Shown: in pieces, positions 7,586 to 15,642 of the stretch
How the letters are laid out: each line of letters opens with the position of its first letter
Numbering within the stretch: the stretch's first letter is position 1
DNA from: an uncultured Oscillospiraceae bacterium
Lineage (GTDB): Bacteria > Bacillota > Clostridia > Oscillospirales > Oscillospiraceae
Length of the DNA: 64,000 bases
Assembly (NCBI GenBank): GCA_934565655.1
Contig: CAKTIE010000001.1
Span: 1 to 64,000, forward strand
Direction: 5' to 3'
The notes under the pieces: generated by a model
Seen by the model: only the letters and a program-made list of their open reading frames with translations
Told to the model about the DNA's origin: nothing
Database searches by the model: none
Translations under genes and position numbers: made by a program

Positions 7586-9826
7586 ATGGCAAAGAAAAAT
7601 CAACCGGAACGCACCGTTCACCGCAGCGCCGATCCCAATGTGATGGGCCTGCACGGCGCGGTGATCCACCAGCCCATCACCGCCACGCTGGACGAAAACT
7701 ATATGCCCTACGCCATGAGCGTCATCGTCTCCCGCGCCATCCCGGAGATCGACGGCTTCAAGCCCGCGCACCGGAAGCTCCTGTACACCATGTATAAGAT
7801 GGGCCTTCTCACCGGCGGCCGCACCAAGTCCGCCAACATCGTGGGCCAGACCATGCGCCTGAACCCCCACGGCGATCAGGCCATCTATGAGACCATGGTG
7901 CGTCTTGCCAAGGGCAACGAGGCCCTGCTGCACCCCTTTGTGGACAGCAAGGGCAACTTCGGCAAGGTCTACTCCCGCGACATGGCCTACGCCGCCAGCC
8001 GCTATACCGAGGCCAAGCTCTCCCCCATCTGCGCCGAGCTGTTCCGAGATCTGGACTGCGACGCCGTGGACTTTGTGGATAACTACGACAACACCATGAA
8101 GGAGCCGTCCCTGCTGCCCACCACCTTCCCCAACGTGCTGGTGTCCGCCAATCAGGGCATCGCCGTGGGCATGGCCAGTCAAATTTGCGGTTTCAATCTG
8201 GGCGAGGTGTGCGACACCACCATCGCCTATCTGAAAAACCCCGACCACGACATCCCCTCTACCCTGTTGGCCCCGGACTTCCCCACCGGCGGCCAGATCC
8301 TCTGTGATCCGGATGAGCTGCGGGAGATCTATCGCACCGGCCGGGGCGGCGTAAAGGTTCGCAGCCGCTACCGCTATGACAAGAAGGAGAATCTCATCGA
8401 GGTCTATGAGATCCCCTACTCCACCTCCATCGAGGCCATTCTGGACAAGGTGGCGGAGCTGGTGAAGGTCGGCAAGGTGAAGGAGATCAACGACATGCGG
8501 GACGAGAGCGACCTCAGCGGCCTGAAGCTGGCCATCGACCTGAAGCGGGGCGTTGACCCCGACAAGCTGATGGCCAAGCTGTTCCGCCTGACCCCCTTGC
8601 AGGACACCGTCAGCTGCAACTTCAACATCCTCATTGCCGGACAGCCCCGTGTGCTGGGCGTGGGCGGCATTCTGGAGGAGTGGACGGCGTGGCGCACCGA
8701 GTGCGTCAAGCGCCGGGTGTATTTCATCCTGAAGAAGAAGCAGGACAAGCTGCACCTTTTGCAGGGCCTGAAGCGCATCCTGCTGGACATCGACAAGGCC
8801 ATCCGCGTTATCCGGGAGACCGAGGAGGAGGCGGAGGTCATCCCCAACCTGATGATCGCCTTCGGCATTGATCAGGTGCAGGCGGAGTATGTGGCGGAGA
8901 TCAAGCTGCGCAACATCAACAAGGAGTACATCCTCAAGCGGGTGGCGGAGACCGAGACGCTGGCCGACGAGATCGCCGATCTGGAGGACACCCTGGCCCG
9001 GCCCCAGCGCATCCGCCGCATCATCATCGACGAGCTGACCGACGTGCGGAAGAAGTACGCCATCCCCCGCCATACCGAGATCGTCTACGGTCACGAGCTG
9101 CCGGAGGAGCCGGAGGAGGAACCCGTCGACGACTATCCCGTCCACCTGTTCCTCAGCCGTCAGGGCTATTTCAAGAAGATCACGCCCCAGTCCCTGCGCA
9201 TGTCCGGCGAGCAGAAGTACAAGGAGGGCGACGGCCCCGCCCAGTATTTCGAGGCTACCAACGCCGCCGAGCTGCTGTTTTTCACCGACCGCCAGCAGGT
9301 CTATAAGACCCGCGCCAGCGAGTTCAGTGAGACCAAGGCCTCGGCCCTGGGCGACTATCTGCCCGCCAGGCTGGGCATGGAGGACGGCGAGAATGTGATC
9401 TATCTGGCGCTGGCCGGGGATTACAGCGGCTTCATGCTGTTCTTCTTCCAGAACGGCAAGGCCGCCAAGGTGCCCCTGACCGCCTATGCCACCACCTCCA
9501 ACCGCCGCCGCCTCACCGGCGCGTACAGCGACAAGGCGCCCCTGACCGCCATGCTGGCGCTGAAGGAGGACGCGGAGCTGGCCCTGTACACCAACGAGCC
9601 CCGGTGCCTGCTGATGCATACGGCGTCCCTGACCCCCAAGACCACCCGCGCCACACAGGGCGTGGCGGTCATGACCATCAAGCCCAAGTACCATCTGGAG
9701 CGGGTGGTTCCCGTGGCGGAGACGGGCATCACCAACCCGGCCCGCTACCGCACCCGCACCATCCCCGCCGCCGGTGCGCTGGTAAAGACCGAGGATAGCG
9801 ACGAGAAGCAGATCACGCTGCTGTAA
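7586..9826 (+). CDS. parC: Type IIA DNA topoisomerase, A subunit (ParC/GyrA-like)
   Basis: DNA breakage-reunion subunit, 746 residues, partner of the B subunit upstream. The catalytic tyrosine is Tyr140 in AASRYTEAKLS. The quinolone-determining region reads NPHGDQAIYETM, so the position of the classical drug-contacting serine (GyrA Ser83/ParC Ser80) is Gln98, while the following acidic residue is conserved as Glu. The C-terminal third is a beta-pinwheel-like region without a recognisable GyrA box (QRRGGKG), which favours topoisomerase IV. The start ATG follows AAGGA by 11 bases; AGGAA and TTCCT can pair just upstream of the start and might occlude the site. Confidence 0.85.
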   Translation: MAKKNQPERTVHRSADPNVMGLHGAVIHQPITATLDENYMPYAMSVIVSRAIPEIDGFKPAHRKLLYTMYKMGLLTGGRTKSANIVGQTMRLNPHGDQAIYETMVRLAKGNEALLHPFVDSKGNFGKVYSRDMAYAASRYTEAKLSPICAELFRDLDCDAVDFVDNYDNTMKEPSLLPTTFPNVLVSANQGIAVGMASQICGFNLGEVCDTTIAYLKNPDHDIPSTLLAPDFPTGGQILCDPDELREIYRTGRGGVKVRSRYRYDKKENLIEVYEIPYSTSIEAILDKVAELVKVGKVKEINDMRDESDLSGLKLAIDLKRGVDPDKLMAKLFRLTPLQDTVSCNFNILIAGQPRVLGVGGILEEWTAWRTECVKRRVYFILKKKQDKLHLLQGLKRILLDIDKAIRVIRETEEEAEVIPNLMIAFGIDQVQAEYVAEIKLRNINKEYILKRVAETETLADEIADLEDTLARPQRIRRIIIDELTDVRKKYAIPRHTEIVYGHELPEEPEEEPVDDYPVHLFLSRQGYFKKITPQSLRMSGEQKYKEGDGPAQYFEATNAAELLFFTDRQQVYKTRASEFSETKASALGDYLPARLGMEDGENVIYLALAGDYSGFMLFFFQNGKAAKVPLTAYATTSNRRRLTGAYSDKAPLTAMLALKEDAELALYTNEPRCLLMHTASLTPKTTRATQGVAVMTIKPKYHLERVVPVAETGITNPARYRTRTIPAAGALVKTEDSDEKQITLL

Positions 9827-9834
9827 AAACTGGC

Positions 9835-9976
9835 GCAAAATCTTCGATTTTGCTGCCAAAAGGATTGCGGCCAACTGCGTGCGTCCTTCGGACACACTGG
9901 CGGCCGAGAAGAATTTTTCTGACGCGCATGTCGTCAGAAAAATAATTTAATTTTTTCGCGGCGTTCGCGCCGCGAA
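9835..9976. other. Three hairpins in the gap after the topoisomerase A gene
   Basis: The 183-base gap holds GCAAAATC/GATTTTGC (9835-9853, 3-base loop), a 12-bp stem ATTTTTCTGACG/CGTCAGAAAAAT (9913-9943, 7-base loop) followed by an AT-rich run, and TTCGCGGCG/CGCCGCGAA closed by a TTCG loop (9955-9976). The first two are plausible terminators of the topoisomerase transcript; none has a clean T-run. Confidence 0.45.
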
Positions 9977-10009
9977 CTCTGCGAGACTTTTATATAGGAG
10001 GAACTGCCT

Positions 10010-10654
10010 ATGAAACGAAGGATCATGGCCCTTGCGCTGGCCTTTGCCATGGCGCTGCCGCTGAGCGGCTGCGGCCTGCTGGAGCGGGGCTACGGCAGAG
10101 TGGAGCCCCACAGCTCCTCCTATTACGAGAGCGGGGCCGCCAACGTCCTGCGTGCCGAGAACAATCAGGATCTGGTCAACGACCTGCTGGTGCTGATCGG
10201 TGACTACGCCGCCGAGGGCACCATCTGGCTCTACCCCGGCGAGGAAGCGCTGAAGGCGGAGCAGGCCATCGAGGACGCCTGTCAGGAGGTGCAGCGTGAG
10301 ACCCCCATGGGCTCCTACGCCGTGGAGTACATGACCTACACCGTCTCCGACGACAACCGGGCGTACAGCGAGATCAAGCTGACCATCGCCTACCGCCGCA
10401 CGGAGGCGGAGCTGAAGGCCGTCGTCCATGCCACCAGCGTCTCCGCCCTGCACACGCTGCTGACGGCCGCCGCCGGGAACGACGCGGCGGAGCTGGTGGT
10501 GCAGGTGGGCTATTTTGACGATCAGGCCCAGGAGGTGCGGGACATCGTGACCCAGGTACAGCAGGAGCAGGGCCGCGAGCCGGAGCAATGGCAGGTGAAT
10601 TTCTATCCTAACGAAACTTCTGCGGGTATAATTGAGATACTGATGAAAAACTGA
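10010..10654 (+). CDS. Predicted lipoprotein of unknown function
   Basis: A 214-residue secreted protein. Residues 1-20 form a signal peptide (MKRR followed by a hydrophobic run) ending in a lipobox LSGC, so Cys20 is the predicted lipid-anchored residue. The mature part is soluble, moderately acidic and rich in alpha/beta-type alternation with no recognisable domain; it contains repeated Glu/Ala-rich helices (residues 80-110, 125-160). Start ATG follows AGGAGG by 8 bases. It stands alone: a consensus promoter for the tRNA begins 10 bases after its stop. I do not recognise the family. Confidence 0.8.
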   Translation: MKRRIMALALAFAMALPLSGCGLLERGYGRVEPHSSSYYESGAANVLRAENNQDLVNDLLVLIGDYAAEGTIWLYPGEEALKAEQAIEDACQEVQRETPMGSYAVEYMTYTVSDDNRAYSEIKLTIAYRRTEAELKAVVHATSVSALHTLLTAAAGNDAAELVVQVGYFDDQAQEVRDIVTQVQQEQGREPEQWQVNFYPNETSAGIIEILMKN

Positions 10655-10664
10655 AAATACGGGA

Positions 10665-10693
10665 TTGACAAACGCGGGAATATGGGCTATAAT
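10665..10693 (+). promoter_or_regulatory. Consensus sigma-70-type promoter of tRNA-Gly
   Basis: TTGACA (10665-10670), a 17-base spacer and TATAAT (10688-10693): a perfect match to the housekeeping consensus, placed 13 bases before the first base of the tRNA. Confidence 0.85.
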
Positions 10694-10706
10694 TAATCTT
10701 GCGTTT

Positions 10707-10782
10707 GCGGGCGTAGCTCATCTGGTAGAGCGCGACCTTGCCAAGGTCGAGGTAGCGAGTTCGAGCCTCGTCGCCCGCTCCA
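10707..10782 (+). tRNA. tRNA-Gly (GCC)
   Basis: A complete 76-base cloverleaf: acceptor GCGGGCG/CGCCCGC, D-stem GCTC/GAGC, anticodon stem CGACC/GGTCG with loop TTGCCAA (anticodon GCC at 10740-10742), T-stem GCGAG/CTCGT with TTCGAGC loop context, discriminator T and an encoded CCA. Its last 14 bases together with the terminator are repeated at 11240. Confidence 0.97.
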
Positions 10783-10819
10783 AAAAGAAACACCATCCTT
10801 TCGGATGGTGTTTCTTTTT
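10783..10819 (+). terminator. Terminator of tRNA-Gly
   Basis: Directly after the CCA end, the stem AGAAACACCATCC/GGATGGTGTTTCT with loop TTTC is followed by TTTT, a classical intrinsic terminator. The same stem with a different loop (GGAA) recurs at 11254-11290. Confidence 0.9.
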
Positions 10820-10914
10820 GGTGTTATGCGGGCCGAGGCTCGAACAGGGCACGAGCGCAGCGAGAAAAACGTGCCGGTGGCACGTTTTGGTGCCCGCGTG
10901 CGTGTCGCGTCGAC

Positions 10915-11001
10915 ACGTTAAGAAAATATGCCGGTGGCATATTTTTAGTGTCGATCTCAGCGGCTATGCCGCTGTAGCATCCATCTTAATTTGTGCCGCA
11001 C
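10915..11001. repeat. Family A internal fragment
   Basis: An 87-bp block holding TTAAGAAAATATGCC, its mirror GGCATATTTTTAG, CGGCTATGCCG and ending TTGTGCCGCAC. It matches the internal part of the family A copy at 26020-26105 module for module but lacks the inverted ends. A related palindrome, AAAACGTGCC/GGCACGTTTT, lies just upstream at 10866-10888. Confidence 0.65.
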
Positions 11002-11239
11002 TTCTTTTTTGCGGTCGCTTCGGTGCGGCCCTCGTTGCACCAGCCGCCCGGCGGCCACATTCGTGCCCGCCAGACGGGGTGCTGCCTTGAAAGCGGCTTG
11101 CTGCATCCGCCGCAGGCGGCGCTGCGCCGCTTTCCTCGTCGTGTCAGCCGATGCCCGTGCCCATTTGGGGCGGCCATCGGGACACTTCCTTGAAATCACC
11201 TCGCTTTATCTGCCGCTGGCAGCGCTTCGGTGATTTCCC
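11002..11239. other. GC-rich intergenic DNA between tRNA-Gly and its partial duplicate
   Basis: No gene supported. The stretch is GC-rich and full of short inverted repeats, including GAAATCACC and GGTGATTTC (11190-11238) flanking the phrase CTGCCGCTGGCAGCGC, whose complement recurs in the family A element at 41612. It looks like decayed repeat DNA. Confidence 0.4.
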
Positions 11240-11305
11240 CGTCGCCCGCTCCAAAAAGAAACACCATCCGGAAGGATGGTGTTTCTTTTTGGCTTTACGC
11301 GGGCC
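11240..11305 (+). repeat. Partial duplicate of tRNA-Gly 3' end plus terminator
   Basis: Bases 11240-11269 are identical to 10769-10798 (last 14 bases of the tRNA and the left arm of its terminator). After a 4-base loop that differs (GGAA instead of TTTC) the right arm and about 15 more bases also match, at a constant offset of 471. The 5' part of the tRNA is absent, so this is not a second tRNA gene. The hairpin can still work as a terminator, in both directions, for the hydrolase gene that ends at 11320. Confidence 0.85.
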
Positions 11306-11319
11306 GTGTCGCCATCGCA

Positions 11320-12288
11320 CTACGCTTCACACGCGGACCAGAAGCAGCGCAGGGCATCCTCATATCCCGGCCGGTCGACGTAGCAGCTCATGGCATGGTC
11401 GGCCTGCGGCACCACCAGAAGGCGGCAGGGCGCGGCGCAGGCCGCCTGATTCTCATAGGCCATCCGCACCGGGACGAAGTGATCGTCCTCGCCGTGGATC
11501 AGCAGCACCGGTATTTTCGCGGCGGCAAGGCTGTCCAGTGTGGAGCGCTCATCCGATCCCACGGACAGCCGGCGGCGGCAGACCCGGTCAGCGATCCAGC
11601 CCCCCAGAAGGAAGGGAATGTGCAGGTTCCTCCGGGCCACATGCTGCCAGATGGCATGGGGCGAGGTATAGGCCGAATCAGCGATGATGCCCCGGACGGC
11701 CTCCGGCAGCGGCAGATCCGCCGCCATCAGCACGGTGGTGCCGCCCATGGAGATGCCCGCCAGATAGATGGGCAGCGCCGTGCCGAACCGCTCCGTCACC
11801 CATTGCGCCCAGGCAAGGCAGTCCTCCCGCTCCGTCAGGCCGAAGCCGATATAGTCGCCCTCGCTGTTCTGCTGGGCTCGCTGCTCCACATACAGGACGC
11901 TGCACCGCTCCTGCTGCCAGAAGCCGGAGAGCAGGCCGAAATCCCGGTGCCACGCCGAGTGCCACCCGTGGAAGGCGATGATGATCCGCCTGGCGTCGGG
12001 ACAGGGGAACCAGTGGCCCGCCAAACGCAGGCCGTCCCGGCTCCGGAGGGAGACCACCTCATGGGGCGTGTCGGCCAGCTGGCGGGAGGCCTCCCGCCGG
12101 GCGGCGCGGAAGTCCTCGTTGGGCGTCTCGCCGGTCAGGCGCGAGCCGCCGCCCTTCCTTTTGCGCAGGCGGGGCGGCTGGCGGTTCATGGCCACGTCCA
12201 TCAGAACGTGGATCACGCCATAGACGGCGGCGCCGCAGGCCGCGGCGGCGGACAGGGCGGCGATGGTGATCTTTGCTGCTTTTTTCAT
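11320..12288 (-). CDS. Membrane-anchored alpha/beta hydrolase
   Basis: A 322-residue serine hydrolase of the alpha/beta fold with an N-terminal hydrophobic anchor (residues 5-27). The oxyanion region HGWHS, the nucleophile elbow GISMGG, the acid in HGEDDHFVP and the base in QADHAM are all visible in the right order. This arrangement is typical of the YqkD/FrsA-like or prolyl-oligopeptidase-like hydrolases annotated in clostridia; the substrate is unknown. Start chosen at MKKAAK, 10 bases after GGAGG. It is divergent from a TetR-type regulator 93 bases away, which suggests, but does not show, regulation by it. Confidence 0.85.
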   Translation of the reverse strand: MKKAAKITIAALSAAAACGAAVYGVIHVLMDVAMNRQPPRLRKRKGGGSRLTGETPNEDFRAARREASRQLADTPHEVVSLRSRDGLRLAGHWFPCPDARRIIIAFHGWHSAWHRDFGLLSGFWQQERCSVLYVEQRAQQNSEGDYIGFGLTEREDCLAWAQWVTERFGTALPIYLAGISMGGTTVLMAADLPLPEAVRGIIADSAYTSPHAIWQHVARRNLHIPFLLGGWIADRVCRRRLSVGSDERSTLDSLAAAKIPVLLIHGEDDHFVPVRMAYENQAACAAPCRLLVVPQADHAMSCYVDRPGYEDALRCFWSACEA

Positions 12289-12317
12289 GGGATCGGTTCC
12301 TCCGTGGAATTTCTCAA

Positions 12318-12347
12318 TAGACAAGGGATGGTTTTTTATGGTAAAAT
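12318..12347 (+). promoter_or_regulatory. Promoter of the TetR-type regulator
   Basis: TAGACA (12318-12323), an 18-base spacer and TAAAAT (12342-12347), 34 bases before the regulator start. It sits in the 93-base divergent region shared with the hydrolase gene. Confidence 0.55.
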
Positions 12348-12381
12348 GAGGGGCAATCAGCCAGTGGTGGAGGTTCCTGCT

Positions 12382-12924
12382 ATGCCCGTCAATGTAAAGC
12401 CCATGATTGCCGACGCATTTTTGAAGCTTTCCAAGGAGAAGAACATCGACAAGATCACGGTAAAGGATATTGTGGACGAATGCGGCATTTCCCGCCAGTC
12501 CTTTTACTACCACTTTCAGGATATTCTGGAGGTCATCGAGTGGTCGGCGGAGCAGGCGTTTCAGAAGCTGCTGGCGCGCAGTATGGAGACGGATGACGCG
12601 GAAGCCGTGTTTCAGGACTTCATCGCCGCCTCTGACGAGGCCAGCGCTATGCTGCGCAAGCTGCTGAACTCCCAGAAGCGGGAGCAGGTGGAGCGCCTGA
12701 TGGTGCGGGCCGTCCGCACCTATTTACAGGAGATGATCCGGCAGAAGGGCCCCATTACGGACATCCCCTACGAGGACGCGGAGACGGCGCTGAGCTTCTG
12801 CACCTACGGCATTGTGGGTTTGCTGCTGGAGTACTGTGAGAAGAAGGACGTAGACCGGGTACAGCTGGCGCGGCAGATGTACCGCCTGCTGACCGGGCGC
12901 GTGGCGGCGAAGCACGGCGCGTGA
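12382..12924 (+). CDS. TetR/AcrR-family transcriptional regulator
   Basis: A 180-residue DNA-binding protein. The N-terminal helix-turn-helix (IADAFLKLSKEK, ITVKDIVDECGISRQSFYYHF) matches TetR family members of the DhaS/YxbF type. The C-terminal part is an all-helical ligand domain (TetR_C, residues 75-170) with a hydrophobic helix near FCTYGIVGLLLEYC. Start ATG chosen 8 bases after GGTGGAGG. It is divergent from the hydrolase at 11320-12288, so that gene is the first candidate target. Ligand unknown. Confidence 0.88.
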   Translation: MPVNVKPMIADAFLKLSKEKNIDKITVKDIVDECGISRQSFYYHFQDILEVIEWSAEQAFQKLLARSMETDDAEAVFQDFIAASDEASAMLRKLLNSQKREQVERLMVRAVRTYLQEMIRQKGPITDIPYEDAETALSFCTYGIVGLLLEYCEKKDVDRVQLARQMYRLLTGRVAAKHGA

Positions 12925-12964
12925 GATCGTCCTCTATTATAACAGAAAAATCACGATTCACTAT

Positions 12965-13017
12965 ATGACAAAATCCCCAAAGTGTCAGCCTTTTTGACAT
13001 TTTGGGGATTTTGTCAT
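12965..13017. repeat. 23-bp inverted repeat between TTATAACAG flanks
   Basis: The arms 12965-12987 and 12995-13017 (beginning ATGACAAAATCCCC and ending GGGGATTTTGTCAT) form a 23-bp stem with a single G-T pair and a 7-base loop. There is no T-run outside the stem. TTATAACAG occurs on both sides, at 12937-12945 and 13062-13070, each followed five to six bases later by ATCAC. It could be a terminator after the TetR gene or a small palindromic insertion. Confidence 0.7.
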
Positions 13018-13097
13018 GACACGGGGCGCAAACTGATAGTGGCACAATGCCCCGCCGTCTGTTATAACAGTACCATCACAACAGAGGGAGGATGCCC

Positions 13098-13565
13098 ATG
13101 TCGACCAAAAACGGGATATTTGCCGGAAAGCTCTGCGAGCTGGAGCGGCAGTATGAGCAGACCATCCGCTGTCTCCGGTGCTGCCAGCGGTCGGATCACC
13201 GGGAGATCCAGCGGGCGCTGCGGTGCCTGTGGCAGGAGTACCGGGAGAACGATCTGCTGCTGCAAAGGAGCATCGCCAAGAGCCACTCCCCCGCCGTGGC
13301 GGCCCTGTCCGCCGCCCAGCTGGAGTACGACCTGAAAATTCAGGAGATCCTGCAAAACGAGCTGCCGGGCTACGTCCACGGCGAGGGCAGCGACGTGACG
13401 GAGGATCAGGCGGAGGCCGCCAGTCTCTACGGCGAGTACGCCATCGACTTTGCGGCCCAGGCCATGCGGCACGCGCTGCTGGCGGCGCTGTCGGCCATTG
13501 ATCTGCAAATGAACTGCGAGGAACGGGAGAGCATCCCGGAAAATACGGAGGAAGCAAGCAAATGA
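13098..13565 (+). CDS. Small helical protein coupled to ftsH, unknown function
   Basis: A 155-residue, mostly alpha-helical, cytoplasmic protein with no signal or membrane segment. It has a cysteine pair near the N-terminus (CLRCCQRSDH), then long charged helices (REIQRALRCLWQEYREND, QLEYDLKIQEILQNEL) and a helix rich in Ala (FAAQAMRHALLAALSAID). Two ATGs are available; the second (13098) is 7 bases after GGGAGG and is chosen, the first (13092) is too close. Its stop overlaps the ftsH start (ATGA), so the two are translationally coupled. I do not recognise the family; a role linked to FtsH is a guess from coupling only. Confidence 0.8.
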   Translation: MSTKNGIFAGKLCELERQYEQTIRCLRCCQRSDHREIQRALRCLWQEYRENDLLLQRSIAKSHSPAVAALSAAQLEYDLKIQEILQNELPGYVHGEGSDVTEDQAEAASLYGEYAIDFAAQAMRHALLAALSAIDLQMNCEERESIPENTEEASK

Positions 13566-15382
13566 ATGAAGTGAAATCACCGAAAAAACCGCTGCTGTAC
13601 TACTACCTGATCGCGCTTCTGATCGTGATGCTGTTCAACCTGCTGGCCATGCCGTGGTTGTCGGAGCATCAGATCAAGGATGTGGACTACAACACCTTTG
13701 TATCCATGACGGAGCAGGGCAAGATCGGCCAGGTGGAGATCCAGCAGCAGAGCAACCGCATCCTGTTTACCGGCAAGGATGAAAAGACCATCTACAAGAC
13801 CGCCATCGTCCCCGACAACGGGCTGGTGCAGCGCCTGCTGGACGCGGGCGTCTCCACCACCGGCGAGGAGATCCAGCAGAGCTCCCTGCTGGTGGATATT
13901 CTGGGCTGGGTGCTGCCGCTGATCCTGTTCGTCGGCATCGGCCAGATCATCTCCCGCAGCATGATGAAGAAAATGGGCGGCGGAAGCAACTCCCTGATGT
14001 TCAACATGGGCAAGTCCAACGCCAAGGTCTACGTCAAGTCCGCCGAGGGCATCAAGTTTGACGACGTGGCCGGTGAGGACGAGGCCAAGGAGAACCTGCA
14101 GGAAGTGGTCAACTACCTCCACGACCCCAGCAAGTACAAGGACATCGGCGCCTCCATGCCCAAGGGCATCCTGCTGGTAGGCCCTCCGGGAACCGGCAAG
14201 ACCATGCTGGCCAAGGCTGTGGCCGGTGAGGCCAACGTCCCCTTCTTCTCCATGTCCGGCTCGGAATTCGTGGAGATGTTCGTGGGCATGGGCGCCAGCA
14301 AGGTCCGCGACCTGTTCAATCAGGCCAAGGAGAAAGCGCCCTGCATCGTGTTCATCGACGAGATCGACGCCATCGGCCAGAAGCGCAGCGGCGGGCAATA
14401 TGGCGGCAACGACGAGCGTGAGCAGACCCTGAACCAGCTGCTGACGGAAATGGACGGCTTCGAGGGCAACAACGGCGTCATCATTCTGGCGGCCACCAAC
14501 CGCCCCGAGTCCCTTGACCCGGCCCTGACCCGCCCCGGCCGCTTCGACCGCCGCGTTCCCGTGGAGCTGCCCGACCTGAAGGGCCGCGAGGAAATTCTGA
14601 AGGTACACGCCCGGAAGATCAAGGTGGCCGAGGATGTGGACTTCAGCAAGATTGCCCGCATGGCCTCCGGCGCGTCCGGCGCGGAGCTGGCCAACATCGT
14701 CAACGAGGCGGCGCTGCGTGCCGTCCGTGACGGCCGCCGCTTCGCCACCCAGGCTGACCTGGAGGAGAGCATCGAGGTGGTCATCGCCGGCTATCAGAAG
14801 AAGAACGCCATCATGACCGACCACGAGAAGAAGATCGTGTCCTATCACGAGGTGGGCCACGCTCTGGTGGCGGCCATGCAGACCCACTCCGCCCCCGTGC
14901 AGAAGATCACCATCGTGCCCCGCACCTCCGGCGCGCTGGGCTATACCATGCAGGTGGAGGAGGGCAACCACTACCTCATGACCAAGGAGGAGATCGAGAA
15001 CAAGATCGCCACCTTTACCGGCGGCCGTGCCGCCGAGGAAGTGGTGTTCGGCTCCGTCACCACCGGCGCCTCCAACGATATCGAGCAGGCCACCAAGCTG
15101 GCCCGGGCCATGATCACCCGCTACGGCATGAGCGATGAGTTCGGCATGGTGGCGCTGGAGACAGTCACCAACCAGTATCTGGGCGGCGACGCCTCCCTGG
15201 CCTGCTCCGCCGAGACCCAGACCAAGATCGACCAGCAGGTGGTGGCCCTGGTGCAGAAGCAGCACGACAAGGCCGTCAAGCTCCTGATGGACAACCGGGA
15301 GAAGCTGGATCAGCTGGCCACCTACCTCTATGAGAAGGAGACCATCACCGGCGAGGAGTTCATGCACATCCTCAACAACTGA
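13562..15382 (+). CDS. ftsH: ATP-dependent zinc metalloprotease FtsH
   Basis: Membrane-bound AAA+ protease that degrades membrane and short-lived regulatory proteins, 606 residues. Two transmembrane helices (about 10-32 and 118-140) flank the small extracytoplasmic domain. The AAA+ module has Walker A GPPGTGKT (about 207), Walker [13 protein letters not shown] and the second-region-of-homology [20 protein letters not shown]. The zinc site HEVGH is at about 429, with a downstream Asp ligand region ([11 protein letters not shown]). Length is slightly short because the C-terminal tail is minimal. It overlaps the preceding gene by 4 bases and ends in a strong terminator. Confidence 0.97.
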   Translation: MNEVKSPKKPLLYYYLIALLIVMLFNLLAMPWLSEHQIKDVDYNTFVSMTEQGKIGQVEIQQQSNRILFTGKDEKTIYKTAIVPDNGLVQRLLDAGVSTTGEEIQQSSLLVDILGWVLPLILFVGIGQIISRSMMKKMGGGSNSLMFNMGKSNAKVYVKSAEGIKFDDVAGEDEAKENLQEVVNYLHDPSKYKDIGASMPKGILLVGPPGTGKTMLAKAVAGEANVPFFSMSGSEFVEMFVGMGASKVRDLFNQAKEKAPCIVFIDEIDAIGQKRSGGQYGGNDEREQTLNQLLTEMDGFEGNNGVIILAATNRPESLDPALTRPGRFDRRVPVELPDLKGREEILKVHARKIKVAEDVDFSKIARMASGASGAELANIVNEAALRAVRDGRRFATQADLEESIEVVIAGYQKKNAIMTDHEKKIVSYHEVGHALVAAMQTHSAPVQKITIVPRTSGALGYTMQVEEGNHYLMTKEEIENKIATFTGGRAAEEVVFGSVTTGASNDIEQATKLARAMITRYGMSDEFGMVALETVTNQYLGGDASLACSAETQTKIDQQVVALVQKQHDKAVKLLMDNREKLDQLATYLYEKETITGEEFMHILNN

Positions 15383-15400
15383 ATCGCCCCAGACCCCAGG

Positions 15401-15430
15401 CAGGGCCGTCCGAAAGGACGGCCCTGCTTT
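15401..15430 (+). terminator. Terminator after ftsH
   Basis: An 11-bp stem CAGGGCCGTCC/GGACGGCCCTG closed by a GAAA loop and followed by CTTTTCT, 18 bases after the ftsH stop. Confidence 0.88.
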
Positions 15431-15642
15431 TCTCCTGTGAACAGGCGTTTCTTAACGAAAAACACGCCGCTCCTGACGCGATTTTGGCGCAGGGGAGATT
15501 GTTAAAACTTCTGCTTATGGAAACGGCCACTTTTACAACCAATACTGAAGGATATTTTGGCTATTTTGCATCTGGCGCAGTGGGGAAAAAAGTGTATAAT
15601 AATTCTAATTTAGAATTTCATAAGCAAAGAAAGGAGAACCGT

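Noticed and set aside
10665..11090. Plus-strand open frame running through tRNA-Gly
   Set aside because: It covers the tRNA, its terminator and repeat DNA; the translation has no family resemblance.
11230..12381. N-terminal extension of the TetR regulator
   Set aside because: The extension runs antisense through the hydrolase gene and the divergent promoter; the ATG at 12382 has a good ribosome-binding site and begins the family homology.
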